Of a DNA stretch of 21,529 nt, positions 9,189-18,036 are shown in pieces; the first letter of the stretch is position 1; the number at the start of each line of letters is the position of its first letter. The position numbers were made by a program, and so were the translations under genes. The notes below the pieces were generated by a model, which was not told the origin of the DNA, made no database searches, and saw nothing but the letters and a program-made list of their open reading frames with translations. The DNA is taken from NCBI GenBank assembly GCA_946481465.1, contig CAMLOC010000002.1, positions 1-21,529 of the forward strand, written 5' to 3'. This DNA comes from an uncultured Shinella sp. (GTDB lineage Bacteria > Pseudomonadota > Alphaproteobacteria > Rhizobiales > Rhizobiaceae).

Positions 9189-10634
9189 GTGAACGATCCA
9201 TTTGCCGATTTCCCGAACGCCGACGACACGATCCGCAGGCCGCTGGGCGGCGTGCAGGCGCGTCCGGTCTCCGGCTTCGGCCAGGAAAGCCTGCCGCGCG
9301 GCGGCTTTTCCTCCGGCGACGGTGGCTTCTTCTCCGCCCGCGCCGGCGCGGACCGGAACGACGATCTCGATTTCGGGCTCGACGCGCTGCCGGTCGAGCG
9401 CGCGCGCCATCGCGGCGACCCGGCCATCGAGAAGGCCTTCGACCTTGCCGCGGTGAACCCGCTGGTCGGCGCCGCCTCGCCGTTGCTCTGGCTTGCCGGC
9501 CGGCTCAACGAGAGCGCCGCGCCCGACGACATCGCCGAGTTCCGCCGCCGGGTGCTGGAGGAGATCCGCAACTTCGAGACGGCCGCCATGGCGCGCGATA
9601 CGCCCGACCGGCTGGTGCGCGTCTCGCGCTACGCGCTGTGCGCCGTCATCGACGACATCATCCTCAACACCCGCTGGGGCGCGACGACCGGCTGGGCGAG
9701 CCAGAGCCTCGTCTCCATCCTCTACAACGAGACCTGGGGCGGCGAGCGCTTCTACGACCTGCTCCAGCAACTCCTGCAGCAGCCCGAGCAGAACATCGAC
9801 GTGCTGGAACTGATGGCGATCTGCCTGTCCATCGGCTTCAGCGGCAAGTACCGCGTCATGGACGGCGGGCAGGGGCAGTTCGCCCGCCTCAGGCAGGATC
9901 TCTATCGCGTGATCCGCCGGGTGCGCGGCCCCTACGAGCGCAATCTCTCGCAGGTCTGGCAGAGCGCCGCCGCGCCGCACCGCGCCCCGCGCAGCATGGC
10001 CGCGCCCTGGGCGGCGGCGCTGGTGCTGCTGGCGCTGCTCGCCGTCGTCTGGGCCTTCTCGTCGATCAGCCTGCGCTCCAGCATGGAGGAGACGGCGACG
10101 CAGATCAGCGCGCTCGTCCCCGCCATTCCGCTGCTCGTCGAGCGCGCCGGCATCCCGACCATTCCCGACCCCGTGCCGCCGGTGCGCAAGACGCAGATCG
10201 AGCGGCTCAGCGAGGCGCTCGCCGCCGAGATCGCCGACGGCCGCATCGAGGTGACGGGCATCGGCGAGCGCGTGGCGATCCGCATGCTGAAGGCCTCCTT
10301 CCCCTCCGGCGGCACCGACCTGTCGCTTTCCGAGGAGCCGCTGATCACCAAGATCGGTGACGCGCTCGACGGGGAAAGCGGCGCCATCGTCGTCGTCGGC
10401 CACACCGACAATGTGCCGGTCGGCGCGGGAAGCCCGCTCGGCGACAACATGGCGGTCTCGCTTGCCCGGGCGCGCTCGGCCGCGCAGATGCTGCAGCGCC
10501 ATGTCGACGATGCCGCGCGCGTCAGCTTCGAGGGACGCGGCGCCAACGATCCGATCGTGCCCAACACGACGCGGGAGAACCGCGCCCGCAACCGGCGCGT
10601 CGAGTTCCAGATCCCGGCGGAAAAGACGCCATGA
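9189..10634 (+). CDS. tssL: TssL (DotU-type) with C-terminal OmpA peptidoglycan-binding domain
   Basis: A 481-residue inner-membrane protein. After a flexible Gly/Pro/Arg-rich start (1-70), residues about 80-255 form the cytoplasmic DotU helical domain (NPLVGAASPLLWLAGRL, AVIDDIILNTRWG, YNETWGGERFYDLL, SIGFSGKYRV). One membrane helix lies at about 272-292. The periplasmic C-terminus (about 355-476) is OmpA-like with GHTDN (404-408) and NRARNRRVEF (464-473), which contact peptidoglycan. This 'specialised' TssL brings its own cell-wall anchor. The GTG start has GAGGAGG five to six bases upstream. Its TGA overlaps the next ATG (ATGA). Confidence 0.96.
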   Translation: MNDPFADFPNADDTIRRPLGGVQARPVSGFGQESLPRGGFSSGDGGFFSARAGADRNDDLDFGLDALPVERARHRGDPAIEKAFDLAAVNPLVGAASPLLWLAGRLNESAAPDDIAEFRRRVLEEIRNFETAAMARDTPDRLVRVSRYALCAVIDDIILNTRWGATTGWASQSLVSILYNETWGGERFYDLLQQLLQQPEQNIDVLELMAICLSIGFSGKYRVMDGGQGQFARLRQDLYRVIRRVRGPYERNLSQVWQSAAAPHRAPRSMAAPWAAALVLLALLAVVWAFSSISLRSSMEETATQISALVPAIPLLVERAGIPTIPDPVPPVRKTQIERLSEALAAEIADGRIEVTGIGERVAIRMLKASFPSGGTDLSLSEEPLITKIGDALDGESGAIVVVGHTDNVPVGAGSPLGDNMAVSLARARSAAQMLQRHVDDAARVSFEGRGANDPIVPNTTRENRARNRRVEFQIPAEKTP

Positions 10635-12430
10635 GGCCATGGCTGCTCATCGTCTGGCTCATCGGACTTGCGGCGGCGCTCGCCGCGGGCTGGTATCTGG
10701 CCAAGCAGCCGCCCGTCGACAATCCCGACCTGAAGCTCCTCCTGCCGCTGCTGCCCGTCGTCGTGTGGGCGCTGCTGCCGGTGGTCTTCTCCCGCCTCTT
10801 CGTGCGGCGCGGCACGCCCGAGACGCCGGCGCTGCGCGACCTGCGCCGGCAGGTCAGCGCCTTCCTCGCCGACCGCGGCCTCAAGGGCGCGCGCGGGCGC
10901 TATTCGGTGCCGTTCTTCCTCGTCGTCGGCCCGGCGGGCAGCGGCAAGACCTGCCTGCTCGAAAGCTCGGAAATGCGCCTCGGCATGCCGAAGACGATCG
11001 GCCCGGCCAACTGGTGGGTCGGCCCGGAGGCCGTCTTCGTCGAGGCGCCGGTTTCCGAGGATGCGGGCGAACTCTTCCGCCTGCTGCGCGCCGTGCGGCC
11101 GAAACTGCCGGTCAACGGCATCCTGCTGGTCGTCAGCCCGGCCGATCTCGTGCTTGCCGACCAGCTCGAGCAGCGCATGACGGCCGAGACGATCGCCACC
11201 TGGTTCCGCCAGGCCGACGAGACGCTCGACCAGACGCTGCCGGCCTATGTGCTCCTGTCGCGCACCGACCTCGTGCCCGGCTTCCAGGAGATCTTCGAGC
11301 GCATCGAGCCGGCCGACCGGGCGCAGCCCTGGGGCTTCGCCCTGCCCCATGACGGGAAGGAGGCCCGCAAGGAGGCCAAGACCGTCGAGGCGCTGCATGC
11401 GGAGATCGACGCCGGCTTCGGCGACATGGTGGAGACCATGCGGCGGCGCCATATCGAGCTCCTGTCGAAGGAGGCCGACGCGATCCGCTGCGTGCACATC
11501 CACGGCTTTTCCGCGCAGATCGCCGCGATCCAGCGCATCGTCATGCCGGTGATCGATGCGATGATGCCGATGGGCAACGGCGCCTGGCGGGGCGTTCTCC
11601 TGCGCGGCATCTTCATGACCAGCGCGCGGCAGGAAATGCTGTCCATCGACGCCCTGTTGCCGGAACTGTCGCGCCGCTTCGCCATGCCGCGCAGCGGCAT
11701 GCTGCCGCCCGATCTCGGCGTCGACGAGGAGCTGAACCACGGCTATTTCATCAGCGGCGCCGTGAAGAAGGCCATCGTGCCGGAGGCGGGCCTTGCGCTG
11801 AAGGACCGCCGCCGCGCCGCCGCGCCCGCCCTCTACTGGCTGCCGCTCGCCCTTGCGCTTCTCTTCTGCGCGGCGGGCGGCTACGTCCTGTTCACCACCT
11901 TCGACCACGAGATCGGCCTGCGCCGCCAGGTGCAGGCGGCGATCGGCGATGCCGCGCCGCTCTCCGGCTCCGCCCGCCGGCAGGACCTGCCGCGCACGCT
12001 CGCCGCGCTGGAGCGGCTCGATGCGGTGGGCCTCGTGGTCGCCGCGCAGAAGCCCGTGCCGGCCTATGCCTTCTGGCTCGACAAGCGCGACATGCTGAAG
12101 GACGGCCTTGCCGAGGCGAAGCGGGCGCTGCGCGTCAACGCGCTCGTGCCGCAGGTTGCCGCCTGGCTGGAGGCCGACCTCGTCGATGACGGCAACGACA
12201 CGGCGGCGCTGAGCGGGCTGGTCGCGCTGGCCGATGCGGCGGGCGATCCCGCCTCGCCGGCGCTGCGCGCCTGGCTGGAGACGCGTGCGCCGATGCTGGC
12301 CGGCGACCATCCGGAGAAATTCGTCGCCGAGGCGCTGGAGGCGATCCGCCAGGCCGGCGGCCTTGCGATCGACCGCGCCTATGTCGAGGCGGCGCGCCGG
12401 CGCATCGCCTATCGGGAAAGCCTGACGTGA
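10631..12430 (+). CDS. Short TssM/IcmF paralogue lacking the C-terminal periplasmic domain
   Basis: A 599-residue TssM-like inner-membrane protein. Two membrane helices (about 3-23 and 36-54) precede a cytoplasmic nucleotide-binding domain with Walker A GPAGSGKT (100-107). It has NWWVGPEAVFVE where canonical TssM has a WW...DTAG segment, LPVNGILLVVS, and LLSRTDLVPGF at the base-specificity loop. A third helix at about 397-417 leads to only about 180 periplasmic residues, whereas typical TssM has several hundred. The C-terminus is alpha-helical in appearance with no beta-rich TssJ-binding part. It overlaps tssL (ATGA) and the full tssM (GTGA), so all three are translationally linked. The end is clean, with no sign of decay, so it is more likely a functional duplicate than a broken gene. 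It could replace one TssM subunit or regulate complex assembly. Confidence 0.85.
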   Translation: MRPWLLIVWLIGLAAALAAGWYLAKQPPVDNPDLKLLLPLLPVVVWALLPVVFSRLFVRRGTPETPALRDLRRQVSAFLADRGLKGARGRYSVPFFLVVGPAGSGKTCLLESSEMRLGMPKTIGPANWWVGPEAVFVEAPVSEDAGELFRLLRAVRPKLPVNGILLVVSPADLVLADQLEQRMTAETIATWFRQADETLDQTLPAYVLLSRTDLVPGFQEIFERIEPADRAQPWGFALPHDGKEARKEAKTVEALHAEIDAGFGDMVETMRRRHIELLSKEADAIRCVHIHGFSAQIAAIQRIVMPVIDAMMPMGNGAWRGVLLRGIFMTSARQEMLSIDALLPELSRRFAMPRSGMLPPDLGVDEELNHGYFISGAVKKAIVPEAGLALKDRRRAAAPALYWLPLALALLFCAAGGYVLFTTFDHEIGLRRQVQAAIGDAAPLSGSARRQDLPRTLAALERLDAVGLVVAAQKPVPAYAFWLDKRDMLKDGLAEAKRALRVNALVPQVAAWLEADLVDDGNDTAALSGLVALADAAGDPASPALRAWLETRAPMLAGDHPEKFVAEALEAIRQAGGLAIDRAYVEAARRRIAYRESLT

Positions 12431-15400
12431 GCGTGGGTGGGCGGATCCGCAAGCGTCTGCGCGTGCTGCGCCGCCCCGGCGTCGTCCTGACGCTCGTCGT
12501 TCTCTTCCTGGCGCTTGTCGTCTGGTTCATCGGCCCGCTTCTCGCCTTCGGCGACATCCGCCCGTTCGGCTCGGCCACGGTTCGCCTGGCGGTGCTCCTC
12601 CTCCTGGCGCTCGCCTGGGGCGGCATCGGCTTCCTGATGCGCACGAAGCGCTCCAGCGAGGAGGCCGCGCTGCTCGCCGCCCTGCGCAAGCAGGAGGAGG
12701 AGGCCGCGGCGAAAACCGACAAGGCGGAGGCTGCGGCCGAGGCCGAGATCGCGGCCTTCCGCGAGGCGGCCGGCCGGGCCATGGGCCTCCTGCGGCGCGG
12801 CCACGGCGACCTCTTCGTCAGCGCGCGCTACGCGCTGCCCTGGTACATGCTGCTCGGCGCCGACGGCGCGGGCAAGACCTCGCTGGTGCGCGCCAGCGGC
12901 CTGACGCTGCCCTTCGAGGGCGACGGCGCGGTGGAGGCCCCCTCCGCCCGCTTCCACATCAGCGACCAGGCGATGCTGGTGGAATTTTCCGGCCGGCTCA
13001 CCGGCAGCGAGGAGCCGCAGGCCCGCCAGCTCTGGCTCCAGGCGCTGCAGCATATCCGCAGCCTGCGGTCGCGCCAGCCGGTCAACGGCATCCTCGTCGC
13101 GGTCAGCGTCGACGAGCTCCTGGCCATGCTGCCGGAAGAGGCGGTCGCCTATGCCACGGCCATCCGCCAGCGGCTGGACGAGGCGGTGCAGCGCCTGCGC
13201 GCCAATGCGCCCGTCTATATCGTCGTCACGAAGCTCGACCGGGTCGTCGGCTTCGAGGAGCTTTTCGAGGACCTGACGACGGAGGAGCGGGCGGCCGCCT
13301 TCGGCCTGCCGATCGCGCCCGATCTCGGCGGCGATGCGCGCGGGCCCGCGGAGGCGCTCGACAAGGGCTTTTCCGGCCTCGTCGAGCGGATCATGCAGCG
13401 CCAGTTCGTCTGCCTGCAGGAGGAGCCCGACGAGATGCGGCGCCGGCGGGCCTTCGAGTTCCCGGCGCAGTTCGCGCTCCTGCGCGAGCGCATCCAGCCC
13501 TTCGTGCAGCAGCTCGCCACCATGCACCGCTTTGGCACGGCGACGAACATGCGCGGCGTCTTCTTCGTCTCCTGCCGGCAGGACGGCGACAATGTCGATG
13601 CGCTGGCCGGCTCGCTCGCGCCGGTCTTCGGCCGCAGCGCGGCGGCGCTGTCGCTGGCGCCGGACCCGGGCATGCGGCGCGTTCGCCCCTTCTTCCTCTA
13701 CGGCCTCTTCCGCAAGGCCATCCTGCCGGAGGCCGATCTCGGCGGGCTGACGCGGCCGGCGCTCGCGGCGGCGCGGTTCAAGGATCTCGCGATCAACGCC
13801 GTCCTGTGCCTTGCCGCCTTCGCGGCGCTCGCCTTCTGGTGGTTCGGCTTTTCCGACGGGCGCGCCTATGTGGCCGGCGTCACCGGCCAGACGACCGCGG
13901 CCCGCGGCGAGATCGCCGAGGCGGTGCCGGGCGGCACGCTCTCCATGCGCTTCGAGCCGGTGCTGGCGGTGCTCGACCGGCTGGCGGCGCTCGCCGAAGC
14001 CGAGCCGCGCGGCGCCACCTTCGGCCTCTACAGTCCCGATCCGGTGCAGGGCGAGGCGCGCAAGGCCTATGACAAGGCGCTCGCCAACCTGTTCTTCCCC
14101 TTCGTCTGGCAATATCTGCGCCAGGGCCTCGAGAGCCCGGCCACGCCCGCCGCGCTGCGCTTCACCCAGTTGAAGTTCTACCTGATGCTGACCGGCGAGC
14201 GCCCGCCGGGCCGAGAGACGGCGGCGCTGCTCGGCCCGGATTTCGCGGCCAACTGGATGCTCTACGACCGCAGCGACGCGGTCGACCGGCGCATCGCCGA
14301 GCATTTCTCCGAGCTCGCCTCCGTCTCGATCCCCGCGCCGTCGGCCGATGCCGCGCTGGTCGAGAAGGCGCGGGCCGACATCACCAATTACAGCCTGGCG
14401 CGGCTTGCCTACGACCAGGCCCTGACGCTGCCGGCGGTGACGGCCATGGCGATGTGGCGCCCGGTCGACCATATGGGCCTTTCCGGCCCCGAGGCGTTGG
14501 CGCGGGTGAGCGGGGCGAGCTTCTTTGACGGTATCGAGGGCATCTACACCAAGAACGGCCTCGGCGTGATGCTGCGCGCCTCGGGCGAGGCGGCGGGCGC
14601 GCTGGCGGACGACCTCTGGGTCATGGGCCGGCCCGACACGGCGCTCGACCGCGAGCGCGAGACGGGCCGCATCCGCGACGGCCTCGCCGATCTCTACCGC
14701 GTCGCCTATATGAGCCGCTGGGACAGCCTGCTGGCCGATCTCGGCATCGCCGGCGAGACCGATGCGCGCCGGCTGGCCGACGCCGTGGCCATCGTCGCGG
14801 GCAATCCCTCGCCGGCACGCGAACTCTTCACCGCCATCGCCGCGGAGGTGGACCTTGCGGACCTGTCGACGAGTGCGGCGAGCGCCGTCGAGGCGCTGGC
14901 GGCCGAGCGGCTCTCGCAGGTGACCAAGACGGTGCGCGCGCCGCGCCGCGTCGTCAACGTGCCGCAATCGGTCAGCGATCATTTCAAGGCCTTCCGCCTG
15001 GCCGTCGTGCCGGCGGCGGAAGGCCAGCAGTCGCCCGTCGACGACATGCTGGCCGCGCTGGAGCCGCTCTACCGCCAGCTCAACCATGTGGCGGCCGGCG
15101 GCGACGTGCTGGAACTCGGCGCCGAGCCGCAGACGATCCTCAGCCAGCTCACCGACCGCAACGGCAAGCTGCCGCCGAGCCTCCAGCCCTTCTTCGCCCG
15201 CATCCTCACCCAGGTGGGCGCGGTGACGGGCGGCAGCTCGCGCGAGCGGCTGAAGGAGATCTGGACCTCGACCATCCTGCCGCTGTGCACCGCCACCACC
15301 GCCGGCCGCTATCCCTTCGACCGGGACAGCATCAACGACGCCTCGCTCGACGACTTCTCCCGCCTGCTCGGCCCGCAGGGCGCCATCGCCGGGTTCCGCG

Positions 15401-15942
15401 ACACCTACCTGAAGCCCTATATCGACCGGACGACGAAGCCCTGGCGCTGGAAGAGCGGCCAGCAATTCGGCCTCGGCTTCCCCGATGAGGTGCTCGCCGC
15501 CTTCGAGAAGGCCGACGACATCACGACGGTCTTCTTCGCCGGGCAGGAGAAGCCGAATGTCGATTTCACCGTGGAGGTCGGCAAGCTGGACATGACGGCC
15601 CGCGCCTTCCTCCTCGATATCGGCGGCAAGGTGGCGAGCTACACGCACGGGCCGCCCGCCGGCACGCAATATCTCTGGCCGCCGGAGAACCTGGTGGCGG
15701 GCGCCTCCATGTCGATGACGCCCGAGGTCGCCGGCCAGCGCAACATCCTGACGGAGCAGGGCGCCTGGGCGCTCTTCCGGCTGTTCGACCAGGGCCGCAA
15801 GATCGAGAAGAACCCGACGGACGTCGTCACCTACCAGTTCCGCCTCGGCAGCCGCGCCGTGCTGATGCGCCTCACCGCCCCCGCCACGCGCAATCCCTTC
15901 GCGCGCGACGTCCTCTCGCCCTTCGTGTGCCCGACGCTATGA
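12427..15942 (+). CDS. tssM: TssM (IcmF-family), full-length T6SS inner-membrane protein
   Basis: An 1171-residue TssM spanning the inner membrane and reaching TssJ. Membrane helices lie at about 19-40 and 52-70, followed by a charged Ala/Glu coiled coil (75-118). The cytoplasmic domain has Walker A GADGAGKT (144-151), QPVNGILVAVS, and VVTKLDRVVGFEELF as the TKxD-type loop. A third helix at about 456-476 precedes a long periplasmic region. The C-terminus (VEVGKLDMTARAF, GTQYLWPPEN, GAWALFRLFDQ, NPFARDVLSPFVCP) matches the conserved TssM C-terminal beta domain. The canonical DTAGRY is replaced by EFSGRL. The GTG start overlaps the preceding stop. It ends the tightly overlapping run; tssF follows after a 258-base gap. 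Confidence 0.96.
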   Translation: MSVGGRIRKRLRVLRRPGVVLTLVVLFLALVVWFIGPLLAFGDIRPFGSATVRLAVLLLLALAWGGIGFLMRTKRSSEEAALLAALRKQEEEAAAKTDKAEAAAEAEIAAFREAAGRAMGLLRRGHGDLFVSARYALPWYMLLGADGAGKTSLVRASGLTLPFEGDGAVEAPSARFHISDQAMLVEFSGRLTGSEEPQARQLWLQALQHIRSLRSRQPVNGILVAVSVDELLAMLPEEAVAYATAIRQRLDEAVQRLRANAPVYIVVTKLDRVVGFEELFEDLTTEERAAAFGLPIAPDLGGDARGPAEALDKGFSGLVERIMQRQFVCLQEEPDEMRRRRAFEFPAQFALLRERIQPFVQQLATMHRFGTATNMRGVFFVSCRQDGDNVDALAGSLAPVFGRSAAALSLAPDPGMRRVRPFFLYGLFRKAILPEADLGGLTRPALAAARFKDLAINAVLCLAAFAALAFWWFGFSDGRAYVAGVTGQTTAARGEIAEAVPGGTLSMRFEPVLAVLDRLAALAEAEPRGATFGLYSPDPVQGEARKAYDKALANLFFPFVWQYLRQGLESPATPAALRFTQLKFYLMLTGERPPGRETAALLGPDFAANWMLYDRSDAVDRRIAEHFSELASVSIPAPSADAALVEKARADITNYSLARLAYDQALTLPAVTAMAMWRPVDHMGLSGPEALARVSGASFFDGIEGIYTKNGLGVMLRASGEAAGALADDLWVMGRPDTALDRERETGRIRDGLADLYRVAYMSRWDSLLADLGIAGETDARRLADAVAIVAGNPSPARELFTAIAAEVDLADLSTSAASAVEALAAERLSQVTKTVRAPRRVVNVPQSVSDHFKAFRLAVVPAAEGQQSPVDDMLAALEPLYRQLNHVAAGGDVLELGAEPQTILSQLTDRNGKLPPSLQPFFARILTQVGAVTGGSSRERLKEIWTSTILPLCTATTAGRYPFDRDSINDASLDDFSRLLGPQGAIAGFRDTYLKPYIDRTTKPWRWKSGQQFGLGFPDEVLAAFEKADDITTVFFAGQEKPNVDFTVEVGKLDMTARAFLLDIGGKVASYTHGPPAGTQYLWPPENLVAGASMSMTPEVAGQRNILTEQGAWALFRLFDQGRKIEKNPTDVVTYQFRLGSRAVLMRLTAPATRNPFARDVLSPFVCPTL

Positions 15943-15947
15943 GAGGA

Positions 15948-16106
15948 GGGTTTTGCATGTGGCCGAAAGACCCCTCCCCAACCCCTCCCCACAAGGGGGA
16001 GGGGCTTACCGTGCCGCGCCCTCGTCGGCAAAATCGGGGCATGGGGCAAGCCTTGGTCCTTCTCCCCCCCTGTGGGGGAGATGCCGGCAGGCAGAGGGGG
16101 TTTTGC
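15948..16106. repeat. Palindromic intergenic repeat element (rhizobial type) between tssM and tssF
   Basis: Two strong hairpins lie here: CCCCTCCCC/GGGGAGGGG (15982-15990 with 15996-16004, 5-base loop) and TCTCCCCC/GGGGGAGA (16061-16068 with 16074-16081, 5-base loop). The unit is bounded by a direct repeat GGGTTTTGC (15948-15956 and 16098-16106). From memory, this pattern resembles short non-coding elements dispersed in Rhizobiaceae intergenic regions; I cannot count copies here. The first hairpin could slow or end transcription from tssM, or protect RNA ends. Confidence 0.7.
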
Positions 16107-16117
16107 GCGCGCCGTCC

Positions 16118-16155
16118 CTTCCTTGACAGCCCGCGACAATCCGCGCCAATCTCGG
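16118..16155 (+). promoter_or_regulatory. Weak candidate promoter ahead of tssF
   Basis: A perfect TTGACA (16123-16128), extended as CTTGAC as is common in rhizobial promoters, lies about 70 bases upstream of tssF. The -10 position 17-18 bases later reads CCAATC/CAATCT, a poor match. It would allow tssF-tssG to be transcribed independently of the upstream genes across the repeat. Low confidence. Confidence 0.28.
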
Positions 16156-16200
16156 TGCAACCATCGCGATATGCCCGTTTCTCATCGCCAAGGGGCCTCC

Positions 16201-18036
16201 ATGTCGGATGATCTGCTTGTCCATTACAATCGCGAGCTTCTGAGCATCCGCCGGGCGGCGGCGGCGTTTGCGGCGGAGAACCCGCGCATCGCGGGCCGGC
16301 TGCGCCTGTCGGAGGATGCGATCGAGGACCCGCATGTCGGCCGGCTCATCGAGGCCTTTGCCTATCTGACGGCGCGCGTGCGCCAGAAGATGGACGACGA
16401 TTTCCCCGAGCTGACCAATGCCATGCTCGGCATCCTCTATCCGCATTTCGACCGGCCGATCCCTTCCATGTCGATCCTCCAGCTCGATCCGAAGCCGGAG
16501 CTTGCCGAGCCCTATCCCGTGCCGGCGGGCACGCTGCTCGATACCGAGCCGGTCGACGGCGAGCGCTGCCGGTTCCGCACCTGCGCCGATGTCACGCTGC
16601 ATCCGATCGTCGTGCGCGCGGCGACGCTGACGGGCCGCCCCATCACGGCGCCCGAGACGCCGCAGGCGCACAATGCGGCGGGCTGCCTGCGCCTGACGCT
16701 GGAAATGGCCGGCGAGGACCAGAGTTTCTCCACCTACAATCCCGGGCGCCTGCGCTTCTTCCTGCGCGGCCAGCCGCAGCTCGTCTATCCGCTCTACGAG
16801 CTTCTGCTCAACGACGTGGTGGCGATCGCCTTCGCCGAGGGCGCCAGCGACCGCAGCCCGGCCATGCTGGATGCCGGCGCGCTCTCGCCGGGCGGCTTCG
16901 GCCCGCAGGAGGGCATGCTGCCCTATCCGCAGGCCTCGCATCCCGCCTACGGGCTGCTGACCGAATATTTCGCCTTCCCGGAAAAGTTCCTGTTCGTCGA
17001 CCTCGACTTCCCCGAGGCCGGCCGGCTTGCCGGCAAGGGGCGCACGCTCGACGTCTTCCTCTATCTCAACCGCGCCGCGCCGAGCCTGGAACGGTCGCTG
17101 ACGGCCGCCGCCTTTGCGCTCGGCTGCACGCCCATCGTCAACCTGTTCCCGCAGACCGCCGAGCCGATCAAGCTCGACCGGACGGTCACCGAGTACCGCG
17201 TCGTGCCGGACAGCCGGCGGCTGAACGCGCTGGAGGTCTACGGCATCGAGAGCGTCGCCACGGTGAATGCCGAAGGCGAGGCGCGGGCGCTTTCGCCCTT
17301 CTACGGCATCCGCCACGGCGTCGATGCCGACGAGATCCGCGGCGAGGAGAAGGCGGCGGTCTGGTGGCTGTCGCACCGCCGGCCGGCCGGCGAGGAAAAC
17401 CCGGGCAGCGAGGTGTTCCTGTCGCTCTCCGATCCCGAATTCGAGCCGAAGAGCCTAGCCGACGACGTCCTGGCGGTGGAAACGCTCTGCCTCAACCGCA
17501 ACCGGCCGGAACGGCTGCCCTTCGGCGGCGGCCAGCCGCAGTTGCGGATGGTCGAGCCGGTGCCGATGGTCAAGGGCATGCGGCTGCTCATCGTGCCGAC
17601 GGCGACGATCCGCCCGCATTACGGCCAGGGCGGGCGCTGGCGGCTCATCTCGCACCTGGCGCTCAACCATCTCTCGCTCGTCTCCGACGGCGGGGTGGAG
17701 GCGCTGAAGGAGATCCTGCTGCTCTACGATTTCCGCAATTCGGCCGAGACCCGGGCGCTGATCGACGGCATCACGGCGCTCTCCTCGCAAAGCGGCACGG
17801 CGCGGGTGCGCAGCTTCGGCCAGAGCGCCTTCTGCCGCGGCGTCGACGTGACGATGACCTTCGAGGAGGGCAATTTCTCCGGCAACGGCGTGTTTCTCAT
17901 GGCGAGCATCATCGAGCGCTTCCTCGGCCTCTATGCGAGCGTCAATTCATTCTCACGGCTCACCGCCCTCGTTCGGGGGCGAAGCGGAAAGCTGAAGACA
18001 TGGCCGGCACGGGCAGGCGATCGAATTCTTCTCTAG
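16201..18036 (+). CDS. tssF: TssF, T6SS baseplate wedge protein
   Basis: A 611-residue TssF, which with TssG builds the baseplate wedge around the VgrG hub. The N-terminus HYNRELLSIRRAAAAF with ENPRIAGRL, then LTNAMLGILYPHFDRPIPSM, PAGTLLDTEPVDGERCRFRT, and the C-terminal FRNSAETRALIDGI and GVDVTMTFEE segments match the family, and the length is normal. ATG 16201 with AAGGGG (16189-16194) upstream is preferred; the frame is open back to 16072, but that stretch reads through the repeat. Its end overlaps tssG by 37 bases. Confidence 0.96.
   Translation: MSDDLLVHYNRELLSIRRAAAAFAAENPRIAGRLRLSEDAIEDPHVGRLIEAFAYLTARVRQKMDDDFPELTNAMLGILYPHFDRPIPSMSILQLDPKPELAEPYPVPAGTLLDTEPVDGERCRFRTCADVTLHPIVVRAATLTGRPITAPETPQAHNAAGCLRLTLEMAGEDQSFSTYNPGRLRFFLRGQPQLVYPLYELLLNDVVAIAFAEGASDRSPAMLDAGALSPGGFGPQEGMLPYPQASHPAYGLLTEYFAFPEKFLFVDLDFPEAGRLAGKGRTLDVFLYLNRAAPSLERSLTAAAFALGCTPIVNLFPQTAEPIKLDRTVTEYRVVPDSRRLNALEVYGIESVATVNAEGEARALSPFYGIRHGVDADEIRGEEKAAVWWLSHRRPAGEENPGSEVFLSLSDPEFEPKSLADDVLAVETLCLNRNRPERLPFGGGQPQLRMVEPVPMVKGMRLLIVPTATIRPHYGQGGRWRLISHLALNHLSLVSDGGVEALKEILLLYDFRNSAETRALIDGITALSSQSGTARVRSFGQSAFCRGVDVTMTFEEGNFSGNGVFLMASIIERFLGLYASVNSFSRLTALVRGRSGKLKTWPARAGDRILL

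Noticed and set aside
12409..15669. 1086-residue minus-strand open frame opposite tssM
   Set aside because: It mirrors tssM codons and has Arg/Gly/Ala/His-rich sequence with no domain; the plus-strand gene is certain.
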